In this document: positions 36,364 to 49,387 of the stretch, one piece after another | Layout of the letters: every line of letters begins with the position of its first letter | Numbering within the stretch: position 1 is the stretch's first letter | Assembly (NCBI GenBank): GCA_947650365.1 | Contig: OX393552.1 | Span: forward strand, 24,193,444 to 24,257,443 | DNA: 64,000 bases | From: Chamaelirium japonicum | Taxonomy: Eukaryota > Streptophyta > Magnoliopsida > Liliales > Melanthiaceae | Direction: 5' to 3' | The notes under the pieces: model-generated | Database searches by the model: none | What the model saw: the letters and a program-made list of their open reading frames with translations, nothing else | Told to the model about the DNA's origin: nothing | Made by a program: the position numbers and the translations under genes

Positions 36364-37560
36364 ATGACCAAGTTAGACCCCCTGTTCGCTATCCTAAATG
36401 ACCACAAACTTACTGGTCCCAACTATGAGGACTGAAAGCGCAACCTGTACCTGGTCTTAAGGATTAGTAAACATATGACAGCCCTGAATGACCCTGAGCC
36501 TGATTTGTCAGGACCCGATGCCACAGAGGCACAATTAAAGACGTTCATTGACTGGAAGGAATCTAATAAAATATATAAATGCTATATTATAGTATCTTTG
36601 CAAACAACTCTACAGAAGCAAGTCGAGGAGATGCCCGACGCTTCTGACATGATGTTGTATCTGAAGGAAATGTTTGAAGGTCACAATCGCGTTACGCGAT
36701 ACCTTACCATCAAGAAACTCGTCGGCACTAAGATGTCTAATGGGACGCTAGTTCGGGAACACATGATGAAAATGTTTGGGTTCCAGAACGAACTAGCAAC
36801 CATGGACATTGTGCTAGAAGGTGAGGTGATGACATATATCTTCCTCTCGTCACTGTCTGGAGCCTTTGAAGGCTTTGTCACCAACTTTAATTTGAACAAG
36901 TTGGCTATGACAAATGCAGAGCTTCTGGGAGCGCTCCAGACAGCTGAGGATGGTTTCAAGCAGAAGGGTGAAGCACTTCACGTGCAACGTAGATCCTTCA
37001 AGAAGTCTGGTAAACCTCAGGGTAAGAAATATAAGAAGAAACCTAAGTCAGCGCCTGTGCAGGACTCTGCTGGGGCCTCTGGGTCTGGCGAATTAAAGAA
37101 ACCAGGCACGAAGTGTTTCCGGTGTGGCCAGAAGGGTCATTGGAAGAAGGACTGCAAGAAGCCTCAGAATGCTGGTGAAGGTAATCTACAACTCCTAGTT
37201 GTTGAATCATTTCTTTTGAGTAATAGTTCTTTTGCTTGTTGGATTGTGGATTCAGGATCCACTAACCATGCCTGTAACTCTCTTCAGGGGTTTCGGGAAA
37301 GCAGAAAGTTGCTTGATGGAGATGTGACCTTAAGCATGGAAACTGAGGCCGTGGCTGCTGCTGAAGCTATTGGAGATGTTAATCTTAGTTTTTCGAATAA
37401 TAAGACTTTGACTCTTAGAGATGTTTTTTATGTACCGTCCTTGAGACGCAATTTGATTTCTGTTTCTTCTTTAGTTAATGAAGGTTATTCAGTTTATTTT
37501 GATGCTTCTGGTGTATCGTTTAAGCTGAATGAAACTTTTATAATAAGAGAAATGGTTTAG
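36364..37560 (+). pseudogene. copia gag-protease region, broken
   Basis: Starts ATG ACC AAG TTA GAC CCC; LTGPNYEDW is followed by TGA (36433-36435) where WK/WR is expected. After that the frame is open to 37558. It has a gag domain, CCHC knuckle (CFRCGQKGHWKKDC, about 37113-37154), protease (CWIVDSGSTNHAC) and the block NKTLTLRDVFYVPSLRRNLIS. Confidence 0.88.
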
Positions 37561-38712
37561 AATCATCTCTATATTGTCAGTCCTAAATTTGAAAAAGATA
37601 ACATAATAACTTCAGCATTTAATGTTAATTCATCTAAGCGTAAGAAATATTTAGAGAATTTAACCCAATTGTGGCACTTACGACTTGGCCATATTAGCTT
37701 AGACAGGATCCATAAGATGGTGAAGGCCGGGCTTCTGGAAATAGATCCTACGGAGATCCTTCCCACCTTTGAATCCTGCCTAGAAGGCAAGATGACCAAG
37801 AGGACCTTTAAAGGCAAGGGAGTAAGAGCTACTCAGATATTAGAGTTAATCCATTCAGATGTATATGGACCCATGAGCATCAAGGTGATAGGAGGCCATG
37901 AGTATTTCATCACCTTTACTGATGATTACTCAATATATGGTTACATTTACCTGATGCATCAGAAGTCAAAATCCTTTGACATGTTCAAAGAGTTCAGGGC
38001 TGAAGTAGAAAAGCAGGCATGTAAATGTATAAAAATCCTTCGATCTGATCGAGGAGGTGAGTACCTATCTGACAAATTCCTTGGGTATTTGGTAGAGCAT
38101 GGGATAACATCCCAGTTAACTGGTCCAGGTACCCCACAACAGAATAGAGTTTCTGAGAGAATGAATCAAACCTTGTTGGACATGGTTCGTAGCATGATGA
38201 GTTATGCTTGTTTACCAACGACCTTTTGGGGATATGCCCTTCAGACATCAGCATATGTTCTGAACCACGTTTCGTCTAAATCAGTGCCTCAGACCCCTGG
38301 AGAACTGTGGTCAAGGCAAAAGCTAACACTACAACATTTCAGAATATGGGGATGTCCTGCACATGTATGGATAGATAAGAGAGAAAAGATGGAGCCAAAG
38401 TCAAAAGCATGTCTGTTTGTAGGATATCCCAAAGAGACTAAAGGTGGACTATTTTATGATCCTGAGGAAAAGAAGGTAATCGTTTCAATGAATGCTATTT
38501 TTCTAGAACATGATTATATTATGGACCATAAGCCTGCTAGTAAGGTGGCTCTGGATGAGCTGCTGGGTACTAGTATATATAACGCATCCGAAAGCATAGT
38601 GGGAGCTGACATCACAGACACTAATATACCAGATACTGTAGAACTTATTCATCCTGTAAAACTGCCACCACCTCGTCGCAGTGGGAGAAACATCAGAGCT
38701 CCTGACAGATAA
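37561..38712 (+). pseudogene. copia integrase region
   Basis: After a stop at 37558-37560 the frame resumes: LWHLRLGHISLDRIHK (pre-integrase), HSDVYGPM, FTDDYS, RSDRGGEY (integrase catalytic blocks), then a C-terminal region with WGCPAHV and PPPRRSGR. It ends in TAA at 38710. Confidence 0.88.
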
Positions 38713-40183
38713 TATAGAGAAACCTTATTGGTTGATCCGGAAGGTCAGGAGGATGAACCACTGAGCTACGATAAGGCAGTGAGAGCTTCTAACAGCTCTG
38801 ACTAGCAAAAAGCTATGGAGGTAGAAATTGCATCAATGTCCCATAACGTTGTCTGGACTCTTGTTACACCATCATCCAATATTAAACCTATTGGGTGTAA
38901 GTGGGTGTAAAAAAAAAGAGAGGATTTGATGGTACTATTGAGACTTATAAAGCTAGATTAGTTGCTAAGGGTTATACCCAGAGAGAAGGAATCGACTTTG
39001 ACGAAACCTTCTCGTCGGTAGCTATGATAAAGTTATTCGGATCCTCCTATCCATTGCAGCCCATTATAACTGGGAGATCTGACAAATGGATGTCAAGACA
39101 ATATTCCTCAATGGAAATTTGGAAGAAGACATTTATATGATGCAGCCACCAGGTTTTGAGTCAGAAGGTCAGGAATATCTAGTTTGCAAGTTGTCGAAGT
39201 CCATTTATAGACTAAAGCAAGCATCTAGAAGTTGGAACATTCGTTTTGATCAGGCAATCCAGTCATATGGATTTACTCAAAATGAGGATGAACCATGTGT
39301 ATACAAGAGGAGTGATAAGACTACAGTGGTATATTTGATATTTTACGTAGACGATATTTTGCTCATTGGGAATGATGTTGGAACATTGTCAACGGTAAAT
39401 GTCTGGTTGTCAATATAGTTTGATATGAAAGACCTAGGTAATACGAGTTATATTTTGGAGATCAAGGTAACACAAGATCACCAGAACAGGATTCTCTCGC
39501 TGTCACAGGCCGCGTATATAGATAAGGTTATGGCTAGGTTTGACATGCAAAACTCCAAGAAGGGTTTTATGCCATTTAAACATGTCGTAAAACTGTCTAA
39601 GGATCAATATCCTAAGACACCTGAGGAGAGAGCAAATATGTAGAAAATACCTTATACTTCGGCATTAGGTAGTCTAATGTATGCTATGCATTGTACAAGG
39701 CCAGATATCTATTTCGCAGTAGGCATGATGGGTCAGTTTCAGTCGAATCCGGGTCCAGATCATTGGACAGCTGTGAAGTATATACTTAAGTACCTTCATA
39801 GAACAAGGGAATATGAGTTAGTTTACACTGCACAGAAACTAACGCCGATTGGATACACAGATTCTGACTTTATATCAGATTTGGAATCCATAAAATCGAC
39901 ATCAGGATTTGTATTTATGTTAGGAGAAGCAGCGGTTAGTTGGCAGAGTGTGAAGCAAAAATACATCGCGAACTCTACCACAGAGGCTGAGTACGTTGCA
40001 GCGTGCGAGGCAGCCAAAGAGGCGATATGGCTCAAGAAATTTCTTACGGATTTGGGGTGCGTACCAGAGGCCCAGTTACCTATTGTGCTTTACTGCGGCA
40101 ATAGTGGGGCGGTAGCACAAGCAAAGGAGCCAAGACATCACCAAAAGTGGAAGTACATCGAGCGCAAATTCCACTTGATTTGA
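38713..40183 (+). pseudogene. copia reverse transcriptase/RNase H region, broken
   Basis: Reverse transcriptase blocks [38 protein letters not shown] (about 39346). RNase H TSGFVFMLGEAAVSWQS, STTEAEYVAACEA. Interrupted by TAG at 38803, a frameshift in an A run near 38908, TAG at 39416, TAG near 39641 and TGA at 40181. Most stops sit where W, Q or R codons are expected, i.e. C>T or G>A changes. Confidence 0.88.
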
Positions 40184-40341
40184 CAGTTTCAAAAGCAAGG
40201 GCGAGTAGTGGTGACACAGATTGCATTTACAGATAATGTTGCTGATCCTTTCACCAAGGCAATACCTATCAAGGCATTCGAGCGACATGTAGACGCGAAG
40301 GGAGTCAAAACCGTTTTGCTTCGCTATATCAAGTGGGAGAT

Positions 40342-42475
40342 TGTTAGGATTGATATGTTCTAAGCTTGTAAAACTTTATATTTTGGTCTAATAAATAAAG
40401 ATTGATAGTTATTATATGAGATGTATATAGGTGCGTAACATAGTTACGTGTTCTTTTAAGAACAAAGAGCCATGGTTATATGGTAGTCCACTGAGTTGAA
40501 GACTGAGTGGATTGGTCCCATATAATCTAAATCAGTTCGCAGCTATGATCAGGTTGGTTGCCTCATCATGATAAGCTGTTAGGGATGACAGTCTATAGGA
40601 AGTCTTCACCATGGTCATCACCAGGCACAGTGTCTGTGGCTGAATGGAACTAACATGGTATACAGATCAGTGAGCAGACACTGGTACACTAAGTCGTGTT
40701 TTTGCTTGGGGTAAAACGGTCCTAAACCCTGAGGAACCACGTCTGATGGACTAACCAGTTGCGTGGTGCTTTGGCGCACTAATGTGTGAGGATCTGTATG
40801 CAGTGATCCAAAATCATGGTGTACTGGGTTACCCGACTGTCGTTACATTAGCGTGTCACTCCTGCAGGCCATCCACACCCTTGAAGGGAGGTGCGTTCCT
40901 TGGTGTGACTTACACTGTACCAAACCCAGGCCTGGTGGTCATCAATTTGACTGTTGACTGGGTTCGATTACTCGACGGGGGTAATCAGAGGTACGATGTA
41001 TAGGTCAACCTGGAAGGAGCCAAGTCATATGATCATTCGAGTCTAACGGTAGTCTCCACCGCTCGAAGTGAATCATGGCATCAACTGGAGGGACAACGAG
41101 TTTACCACTACTAAGCGGAGAACAGGGGTATGATGGAGAACATAGTAAGTCCGGGTGAATTGGAGTGCAGCCTGCGTCGCACTCTGGGTAGCCACGCAGG
41201 TTAACTCGAGCTCAGAGGATTGATGGTATACTCGGGTAGTGTGTCGATCGAGCTTGAGTTGGAAGCCATGAACCCCGGTCCCTGATGGTTCCACCTTATC
41301 AACATTATGTACGGTTCTTGAACCATCTCCTCGGAACACCATTAGCAGTAAGAGGAAGAAAGAAGTCTACACTTCATGTGTGCTTGGCACTAGAGCACTA
41401 TGGATGCGTAACTACATGCGAGTACTAAGGGGTAAGCCCGAGACTAGTACAAAGGCGCAGGTAGTAATCCCTAGCTATAAGTGAACTTCGCTGTATAGGT
41501 GCGATGCACCGGGGTATGTTGCGAGTTGACTAGTTGACTTTGTTAGAGGCACCCTCCAGTGGCCACAGTTAATAGTAAGGTAACTAGTAAATATCACTTA
41601 AGTAGTGACCGCTAGGTCTCGCAAACTAGAAATTGTGAAATTGAGGCGTCAGGGCATTTTGGTAAAAACTCACTCTGCCGGACCTCACTTGTGGCCGACC
41701 CTAGCAGTAAGAGACCATACTAGGGCTGGCCCTATAGTGTGGGGATGAGAATCCTCTATCAATAAGGCCGGCCATAAGGATAGGGATAGGGTTTTGAATT
41801 GGTCAAAACAAGCCCTAAAAGTGGGAAAAACGGATAAATACAATGAAAGATAAAAGGGTGATTTTGGGGAGATAATTGTGGGAGGTTCTTATCCCCTTGG
41901 ATCATTATCCAAGGGGGTAGGCCGGCCCTATAAAGGGAGCCTTATGGGGCCGGCCATGGTGTTGCAAAAACCAAACCCCCTCCCTCTCTTATCTCCCTAG
42001 ATCTCTCCCTAATCTCTCTCTACTTTCCCGCTTGCAACTTCGTCTTCCTCGCGTGGAGTTTCGTAGAAGGAGAAGGGTCGTTCTTCGGAGGCACTCAGAG
42101 ATCCGAGAGTGATATTCCGTGCATCGTGTGAGATCGGGTGAACAAGAAGGCATCATCTCTATTCATACCATCGGCTTCTTCGCGAACGATCTTCCGTCTC
42201 CATCGACAAAGAAGACAATTCTCCGCGGTTAAAAGATTTGTACGAAGGTATGAATAATCTAACACGTAGATCTAACAAGCTTTATGATTTGCATGCATGC
42301 TAGATAATCATTACGCTAGATTGCCGTTAGGGTATTCGATTCACGTGCATACATATGCACACATATGTAGATTTATTTCAATAAAAGTTTATATCGTGTA
42401 ACGTGCACCATGAACGGTCTTTCGATCGCCAAATCGTTTCCGCTGCGAGCCTTTACCATGAGATTATTCCCAACA
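40342..42475 (+). repeat. 3' LTR of the older copia element
   Basis: 2134 bp, aligned throughout with 32508-34630 with many scattered substitutions and small indels. Confidence 0.9.
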
Positions 42476-43229
42476 GGGTCCTCTTGCCGTATGTGCTCTG
42501 TATTGCGTAGTTGCCAACTATATGGTTTATATTGGCTTGTAAATATTTTTCCCAAAATAATAAAAAATTAGAATCCAATTCTTCATATCTTCCAAACTGA
42601 GAATTATGAGAAGAAGATGGCGTAAGAAGGTCAAGATATTAAGAGCTTGTTTGGTTGTTGCGTGTATATATGATGTATGTTTCTTTACAAATGCATTGTG
42701 GTAATATGTATGCAAAGAAACACATGTTCATAATTATACTTGTTTATGTATTTTTGTTATATGTACATATTTTTACAGGAATGGGGTCATGTTGGTTTCT
42801 CGAGTAGGAACCACATGTGCAAATAAGTGGTGGATTTCTATTTGTTCACGGGTAGAGATAAATTCTCAAAAGACCAGCTAGCAGCAATTTTTTTTTTTAA
42901 TAAAAAATTGATTTAAAAAATTAAAAAAAAACTGTACAATCTGGCTAACCTAATTCACAATAGTACTACTACATATGAGCATGGCAAGGCAATCTAAACA
43001 CCTAAAAGAAAAACATAAGCAAAAACTGACCCGTCTAATTCAAAAACTAAGCTGGGCAAAGCAAACCACCAAGGCTCACTCAACAAAGCTCTATATAATC
43101 AAACCAATCAATCCTTATTTTAGTCACATCATCTATTCCTTTTATTCACTCAACTCGCTAGAAAAATCTTATCCCCAGAGGATCTATGAGGATCCTTGAC
43201 TCCTGTCAATAATACCTCTATACTCTCCA
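42476..43229. other. AT-rich stretch between two retroelements
   Basis: A T/A run at 42889-42945 may be the tail of the LINE that follows on the minus strand; nothing else was recognised. Confidence 0.35.
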
Positions 43230-43394
43230 AAATTTTGTAAGCCACATATTTCCAAGTCTCCTCTACCTCATTAAAAAAACCTATTGTTTCTTTTTCTCCC
43301 AAATTCCATAAACTATACTAGAGAAAGCCAAACAGATAGCTTGACCTTGCAGAGTATTCCCCTTACTTAGGGGAACCAAGATCTAGCTGAAAAC

Positions 43395-44243
43395 TCAAAA
43401 ACAAAAAATAGGTGATCCACACTCCCTTCTTCCTTGACAATACTTATTGGTCAATTTTGTCCCCCGTTTTTTCACTGCATCCAAAGTTGCTAGTCTATTA
43501 TGTATTGCTCTCCAAGTGCAGCAGCTGAATCTAGGAAGCATCGATTTTCTCCAAACAAGTCTTGCCCATGCAACAACTTCCTTCATATCTCTGACATGGT
43601 CCCAAGCTTCTTTAAAGGAGAAACCTCAAGATTTAGAGCTTTGCCCCTTTATACTCTTCTTATTATTATTACTTATACTGACTGTCGTCATCGCTTTCTA
43701 CAAATCTTTGATCTTCTGATTCATAGGATTCGAAAGTTTCCACTTTGCATCATTTATCAGCTCCCCCACACTAGGATAACCCATGCCTTGCTCCATCATT
43801 GTCATCTGTCCCACGATATCTATAGGTCTTTGACCCTTGAGCCACGAGTCAATCCAGAAACTAAAATCAGACTGTTCACGGACATTGAATGTTAAAGTCT
43901 TTGTTAGTTGGTCTCTTTTAAGAAGAAAGTTATTCCAAACTGAAGAGTTGTATTTTAAAGTTTCAGCATTTCAAAAATTCTGACACCCCAAATACCTTGT
44001 TCTCTTCCAATTTGACCACAAAGATTGTTTTTTAGTGAGCAGAATCCATCCAAGCCTCAAAGAGCTAGCTTTAACAATATCCTCTATTTTCCTTAGCCCC
44101 AATCCTCCTCCGTTTTTTGGTTTATAGACTTGATCCCATTTTACATGAAAAGAGGCTCCTCTCAATCTCTTTATGTACCATATTTGGAATATCAAAAGCA
44201 GCTCCCCAGTGTAGTAATAACTCTGCAACACTGATTTGATCAA
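43395..44243 (-). pseudogene. LINE C-terminal region (post-RT and zf-RVT)
   Basis: FHVKWDQVYKPKNGGGLGLRKIEDI, and further downstream SMLPRFSCCTWRAIHNRLATLDAVKKRG, the usual plant LINE zinc-binding end. Broken between the two. Confidence 0.82.
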
Positions 44244-44362
44244 CTCTGTTCACCTTGCCGAAGATAAGGTTCTATATGACCACATATTGATGGATCTAGA
44301 AATTTTGTTTATCAATGGTTTGAATGTAAACCCTTTAATCTTAGAGGAGGATAGTGGAAGAC

Positions 44363-45621
44363 CTAATTATTAACTGTAAGAGTTCCCATCTTAAGCCCAT
44401 ATTCTTCAAAAATATGCATCATACCTTTACAGGATTTAGAAAGAAAGACTTGAGATTTCTCTTGACTGATTTTTAACCCTGACTCCTTCCCAAATTTATC
44501 CATAACATACATTATCTTGGCCAAACCAGATTTAGAAGGCTTCAAGAAAACCAACAGATCGTTAGCAAGCACCAGATCAGAGACTGCAAAACCTTTTCTA
44601 ACCTTAAAGCATTTTCAATCCTTCCTCAGAACCCCACATTCTAGTTTCATAGACAAACATTCTATCATAATAGTAAAGAGGTAAGGGGATATAGGATTTT
44701 CCTGCCACAAACCTTTATTGGATTTGATGAACCATATTGATGACCCATTCACAAGTATCAAAAATGAGGGATTCCAAATACAAGCTTTGATCTACTCTAT
44801 CCACTTTTTCTTAAAACCCATCCATCCCAGAGCATGAATAAGATATGACCTATTTATTGAATCATATCTCTTCATGAGATCCATTTTGATAGAAGCTTTC
44901 TAGGCTGATTTACTTCTGTAGAAATCCTTGACCAGTTCATGAGCCAACAACACATTATCCATGATTCTCCACCCTTTCATGAATGTTGATTGGTTTGGGG
45001 AGATCAACTCTCCAATGATAACCTGAAGCCTATTCGCCAAAACTTTAGTAATGAGCTTATACAAGCAATTGCAAAGATAAATAGGCCTATAACCCTTCAT
45101 AGCTGCAGCCTTAGGGCTTTTAGGGATCAAAGCGATGAACATGTGGTTCATTTCTTTCAAAAGCTCCCATGTGGAAATTTTTTTTGTATAGCTTGCCAGA
45201 TATCTTCGTTACAGATCTCCCAACATTTCTTGAAGAAGCAGTAATTTAAACTATCAGGGCTTGGACTTTTATTGGAATTAGATTCTCTGATGATCAACTT
45301 TACCTCCTCCTTTCTAATAGGCTTGATCAACCATTCAGCAGCTTTGGGGATAAGAATTTTCTTAAAAATAATTGGCTCAAACTCTGCTTTTTGTTTATGA
45401 TCACACATCATTTTTGAAAAATACTCAACTGTTTCTCTTTTAATGCTATCAATATCTTGCATAGTCTCCCCATTCTCTAAAGTAAGAGAGTTTATGCCAT
45501 TACCATTGCAACTGGCCTTGAAAGCAGAATAGAAAAACTTGGAGTTTTGATCCCCATGCCTCAGCAATTGGATTCTAGATTTTTGATGTAAATCTATTTC
45601 TTTTCTCACTTGGGCCTGCAC
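44363..45621 (-). pseudogene. LINE reverse transcriptase remnants
   Basis: Three pieces: LLRHGDQNSKFFYSAFK...KSPSPDSLNYCFFKKCW; FIALIPKSPKAA..KGYRPIYLCNCLYKLITKVLANRL...LISPNQSTF; and VLANDLLVFLKPS. The last corresponds to the catalytic F-A-D-D box, here L-A-N-D, so a catalytic Asp has been lost. Confidence 0.85.
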
Positions 45622-47712
45622 ATATACTGTTGCTTCTTATTTTTCTTCATCAATGAGAGTTTGATCAAATGGATAATTTTGTAAGGAATCATGTTTTCTT
45701 TCTAACTGAATTCTACAGCTTTTCGTTTTATAACCAGTACTCTATTGATGCTCTTGAATCCACATTTTCTGCTCATGCTTAACCTTTTTCAATTTTTGCA
45801 CTACTTGAAACGAAGGATGTCCCTCTACTAACTCCTTCCAGGCTTTACGCACAATTTTCAAAAATCCTGGTTATTTAGTCCAACTATTAAAGAACTTAAA
45901 AGGTTTAGGTTCCCAACATTTCTCCTTCTTTCAATGCACTACCAAATATGCATGATCACTTAGAAGGGAAGCCTTGTAATCAATCCATGAAGAAGAATAT
46001 TTGTCTACCCAATCAGAATTCACCAGCCCCCTATAAACCCTCCCCAATATTATATTACTTACGAATTGCTTATTGCACCAAGATAATAGGTGACCTTTGG
46101 CTGGATGATCTCTAAGATTCGAGAAATGCAGGCAATGATTAAATCTCATAGCATTAAAATCTCCTCCTACAATTCAGGGCTTAGTTTGCTCTGACTGCGA
46201 AATGGATATAGATTCCAATTCAGTCCAGAGACTCTTTTCTCAAGATATCTGAGTTAGACCCCAGACAAAATAAAGCCTTCCCCTGTACTCAATTCCACTA
46301 CAATAGTGACTAGCTGTTTAGAGAATCTTATCAGATTCACATGCCAAACGTTATTATCCCAACACAATATAATTCTATGTTTCATAACCCCATCTCCATT
46401 TCCCCAAATCCTTCAATTCTGGGGAATACCTCTCCTCATCTTGTTCAACCGCTTATCATATGGTTATACTTCCACAATACCATTTATAGTAATATTATTC
46501 TCCTCCCATATAGTATTCATATATGTAACCTTCCCCTCCATACAAAGTCCCCTTATATTCCAAAATAGAATATTCATGGCAAAGTTGATGGATTTTTACC
46601 TGCAAACATACTCTTACTTCTTAGAATCCTAGATGAAACCTCCATTGGTTGTTTCCTGCTCATCTCTTTTCCTATCTTTAACAGAGATCGACCCAGTCAT
46701 ATGCTCCATTTTATTTGACCAGATTAGATTCTCCATTGCTACTTGTGCTGGAGAGTCCCCATAAATTCTCTCTAGTAAGTACAATGGTTGCTAATGGATG
46801 TCCCAGCCCTTCAAACCCCTCCTTCCTCCAGCGCAACTTCTCTCTCTTCTAATTTATCCTCACTCAACACCTCAGTTGGAACCTGAGAACAATTCCCTGA
46901 TGGTTCAACAAGCCCATCCCTACTAATCACTGACATGGCAAAGAGGAAACGTCCTCTGTGCCTACACATGTCTCCTCTACATTTGCCTGATTTTCCATAC
47001 AAAATTTTGATGAAGTACCCCTCTACATCTTACTATACAATTTCCTTATGTAAACACTTCTTCATCATTATTACCATCTCCTTTGATTAGCTCCATAACT
47101 TCAGCAGAAGACTGTTTCTCTACTTGGGCATCCGGGTTCTTATTAAGCTTCCCCTCTTGACCCATACTCTATTCCACCAGATAATCATTCTTCAAATGTA
47201 TTTATTTCCCCACCTGGTTTTTAGAAATCTTGATAGTCTTTTGACTATACATCTCTTCATCTAGATCTTCTAGTAAATAAAAGGGATTATTGGTAGTTAT
47301 CATGTCATTCACTTTTTCCTTTGAGCCTGCTTCTTCTTGGATAATCATTTTCCCACCAACTAACCCATCATCTCCTGCACTATTTCTGACCTATGTAGTT
47401 TCTTGTGTCACCAGGATAGAATCTTTCAAAGATAAAGTAGTAGTAAACACTCCAGTAGCCTTATACTGTATCTTTGATTCTTCCCTCTTGTTAACTGAAT
47501 CCCCTCTAGTACCCTTTCTGTAATTTTCATGTGTATGACCTCTCAACCAGTAGACTTTACACCATTGCAGCATTTTCTCAAACACAAGCCCTTGCCATCT
47601 TCCCCCCTTTGATCCTTAGCCAATCCACACCTTATTTAGATATTCCTTGGAGATATCCAATAACATATTCATACGAGCCACAATGGGTCTACTCCAATTC
47701 CTGGATGGATTA

Positions 47713-48330
47713 TCAAGCTAATGGCTTACCTAGCCCCCCAACTATAGTGAACAACCATTCTTCATAAAAGAAGTTAACCGGAAGACCCGAAAGGAAAATC
47801 CACACCAGAGCAATTGGGGATTCAACAGAAGGATTGAAATATGATTCACAATTAAAAACCTTGAAGATTTGCCCCTTAATCACGAACGATTCCTTCATGA
47901 GAACCTTGATGAAATCCTTTCTAGAACCTAATCTCAGTAGTGCGTGACGACCATCTAAAGCTCCAACATGGAAATAATCCCTCAGATTGATCCATTATTG
48001 AGCAATCACTCCTCTAATTATATCTATTGATGGATGCCCAGATGAAAACTTCATCACCAGAGTAAAGATTCAAGGGAAAAAAGAAAGATTGATCTCTTGA
48101 TTTGAAAACTCCACAGTAGAGTACCCATCTTTGGAAAAATACGATCTCTGCTTCAGATGTAGATGGGGAATGCGGAGAGACGACTCTCCCCCAACCACCT
48201 AAGCAAACGTAGGTACAATACCTGATCCAGCCCCCTTTGGATCCGTGGCGGATCTAAGGCCATGAGGGAAGCCCTTCTTCTTGAAGCTCCAAGCTCTTAA
48301 CCCTAGCAAACCTCCAAGGTCCAAACCCTT
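47713..48330 (-). pseudogene. LINE ORF1 remnant (DUF4283-like)
   Basis: VGALDGRHALL, KESFVIKGQIFKVF, ESPIALVWIFLSGLPVNFFYEE are typical of the plant LINE nucleocapsid-like ORF1. The frame is interrupted upstream. Confidence 0.65.
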
Positions 48331-48364
48331 GCAAGCCTCTCTTCTTTGTTACGATTATAGTTCA

Positions 48365-48832
48365 CCTAAATAGAGCAACAATTTTTAAAAAATAGATTAA
48401 AAAATAATTTATTTGGAAAGAACGGACCCAAAACTTTTAATTTAGTAGCAACGGACTTATATGACAGTTCAAATGCCATATAAGCAGTTTAATTGATGAG
48501 TGCCCCCAATACACAACAGTTTGACTACCGTATAACCTTATGTATGGTAGTTTGACTGCCTTATAACCTTATACGACAGTTTGATTGTCTTATAAAGACC
48601 AATGACTAGTTGTACGGTAGTCTGACTGCTGTATAAAGACCCCAACAGCTAATCGAACTGCTGTATAAAGACTATCGGGTAATATCGCGGGACGTAAATG
48701 GTTATTTTTTTCTTATATGACAGTTGAATTGCCGTATAAGTCCGTTGCTGCTAAATTAAAAATTTTGGATCCGTTTCTTCCAATTAAATTATTTTTTAAT
48801 TTGTTTTTAAGAAATTGCTTTAACTAGAGTAG
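48365..48832. mobile_element. foldback MITE with seven internal palindromic motifs
   Basis: Terminal arms of about 100 bp (CAACGGACTTATATGACAG on the left; its inverse near 48710-48750 on the right). Between them are repeated imperfect palindromes of the form TACGRCAGTTTGACTGCCGTATAA: near 48461, 48525, 48553, 48579, 48613, 48647 and 48717. No transposase; the TSD is unclear. Confidence 0.75.
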
Positions 48833-48877
48833 AGTAAGAAAACAACAAAAACCAAATATAAAATTATGTTTATACTT

Positions 48878-49387
48878 GTGTAAATAGAAGCCCACCCTTA
48901 TTGGAATTTTTTTCAAAATATTATTAAAAAATAAAATATTTAACTAAATAGCGGCTGATCAAAACTATTTGCCATTCTAGCATTCTGACCGCCACATGGT
49001 AGGTCAGCACTGTAAAATGTGCTGCAAAGTTTTTTTTTTTTTTTGAGTTAAGATAAATCTGTTATCCGGATTAATGGGTTTAAACCCGGTATGTATTATG
49101 GATACCGTGTTTACCCGAAGTCCAACAAGAAAACGACTAAGTGTGAGAACATTATATAAGGGGGCTCCAGTTAAACCTGGTATTCAAAATACCGGGTTAA
49201 ACCGCTAACCCGGATACCGGCTTTATCTTAACTCAGAAAAAAAAAAAATCGATACGCTTTACAGTGCTTATCTGCCATGTGGCAGTCAAAGCGTTAGAAT
49301 GACAAGTAGTTTTGATCAACCGCTATTTAACTTAAATATTTTTTTTTTTAATAATATTTTGAAAAAAAAATCAACCTTATTTACACA
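48878..49387. mobile_element. outer foldback MITE upstream of the aldehyde oxidase gene
   Basis: The left arm GTGTAAATAGAAGCCCACCC...AGTGCTGTAAAATG pairs imperfectly with the right arm ending AACCTTATTTACAC over about 150 bp. Another foldback (49045-49234) sits in its loop. Confidence 0.75.
49045..49234. mobile_element. inner foldback MITE nested in 48878-49387
   Basis: Arms GAGTTAAGATAAATCTG and GGCTTTATCTTAACTC, with AACCCGGTAT / ATACCGGGTT inside. Poly-T lies to the left and poly-A to the right. Confidence 0.75.

Larger units (their letters stand above)
32508..42475 (+). mobile_element. Ty1/copia retrotransposon with 2.1-kb LTRs, degenerate
   Basis: LTRs 32508-34630 and 40342-42475 (TGTTAGGATTGAT to TTCC(C/T)AA(C/T)A). 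The PBS TGGTATCAGAG matches initiator Met-tRNA (34633-34643) and the PPT is AAGTGGGAGAT (40331-40341). Flanks GGGTA and GGGTC agree at 4 of 5 bases. The gag-pol order is copia. Reading frames are broken by several nonsense codons and at least one frameshift. LTR differences are numerous, so it is clearly older than the element at 10341. Confidence 0.93.
43230..48345 (-). mobile_element. degenerate plant LINE (L1-type), minus strand
   Basis: The minus-strand order fits an L1-like element. A DUF4283-like ORF1 piece (ESFVIKGQIFKVF, LSGLPVNFF; 47898-47713) comes first, then an endonuclease C-terminal part (46149-45931), reverse transcriptase (45621-44363) and a zinc-binding RVT C-terminal region (43586-43395). 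Many stops and frameshifts are present. Ends are approximate and no TSD was found. Confidence 0.82.
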
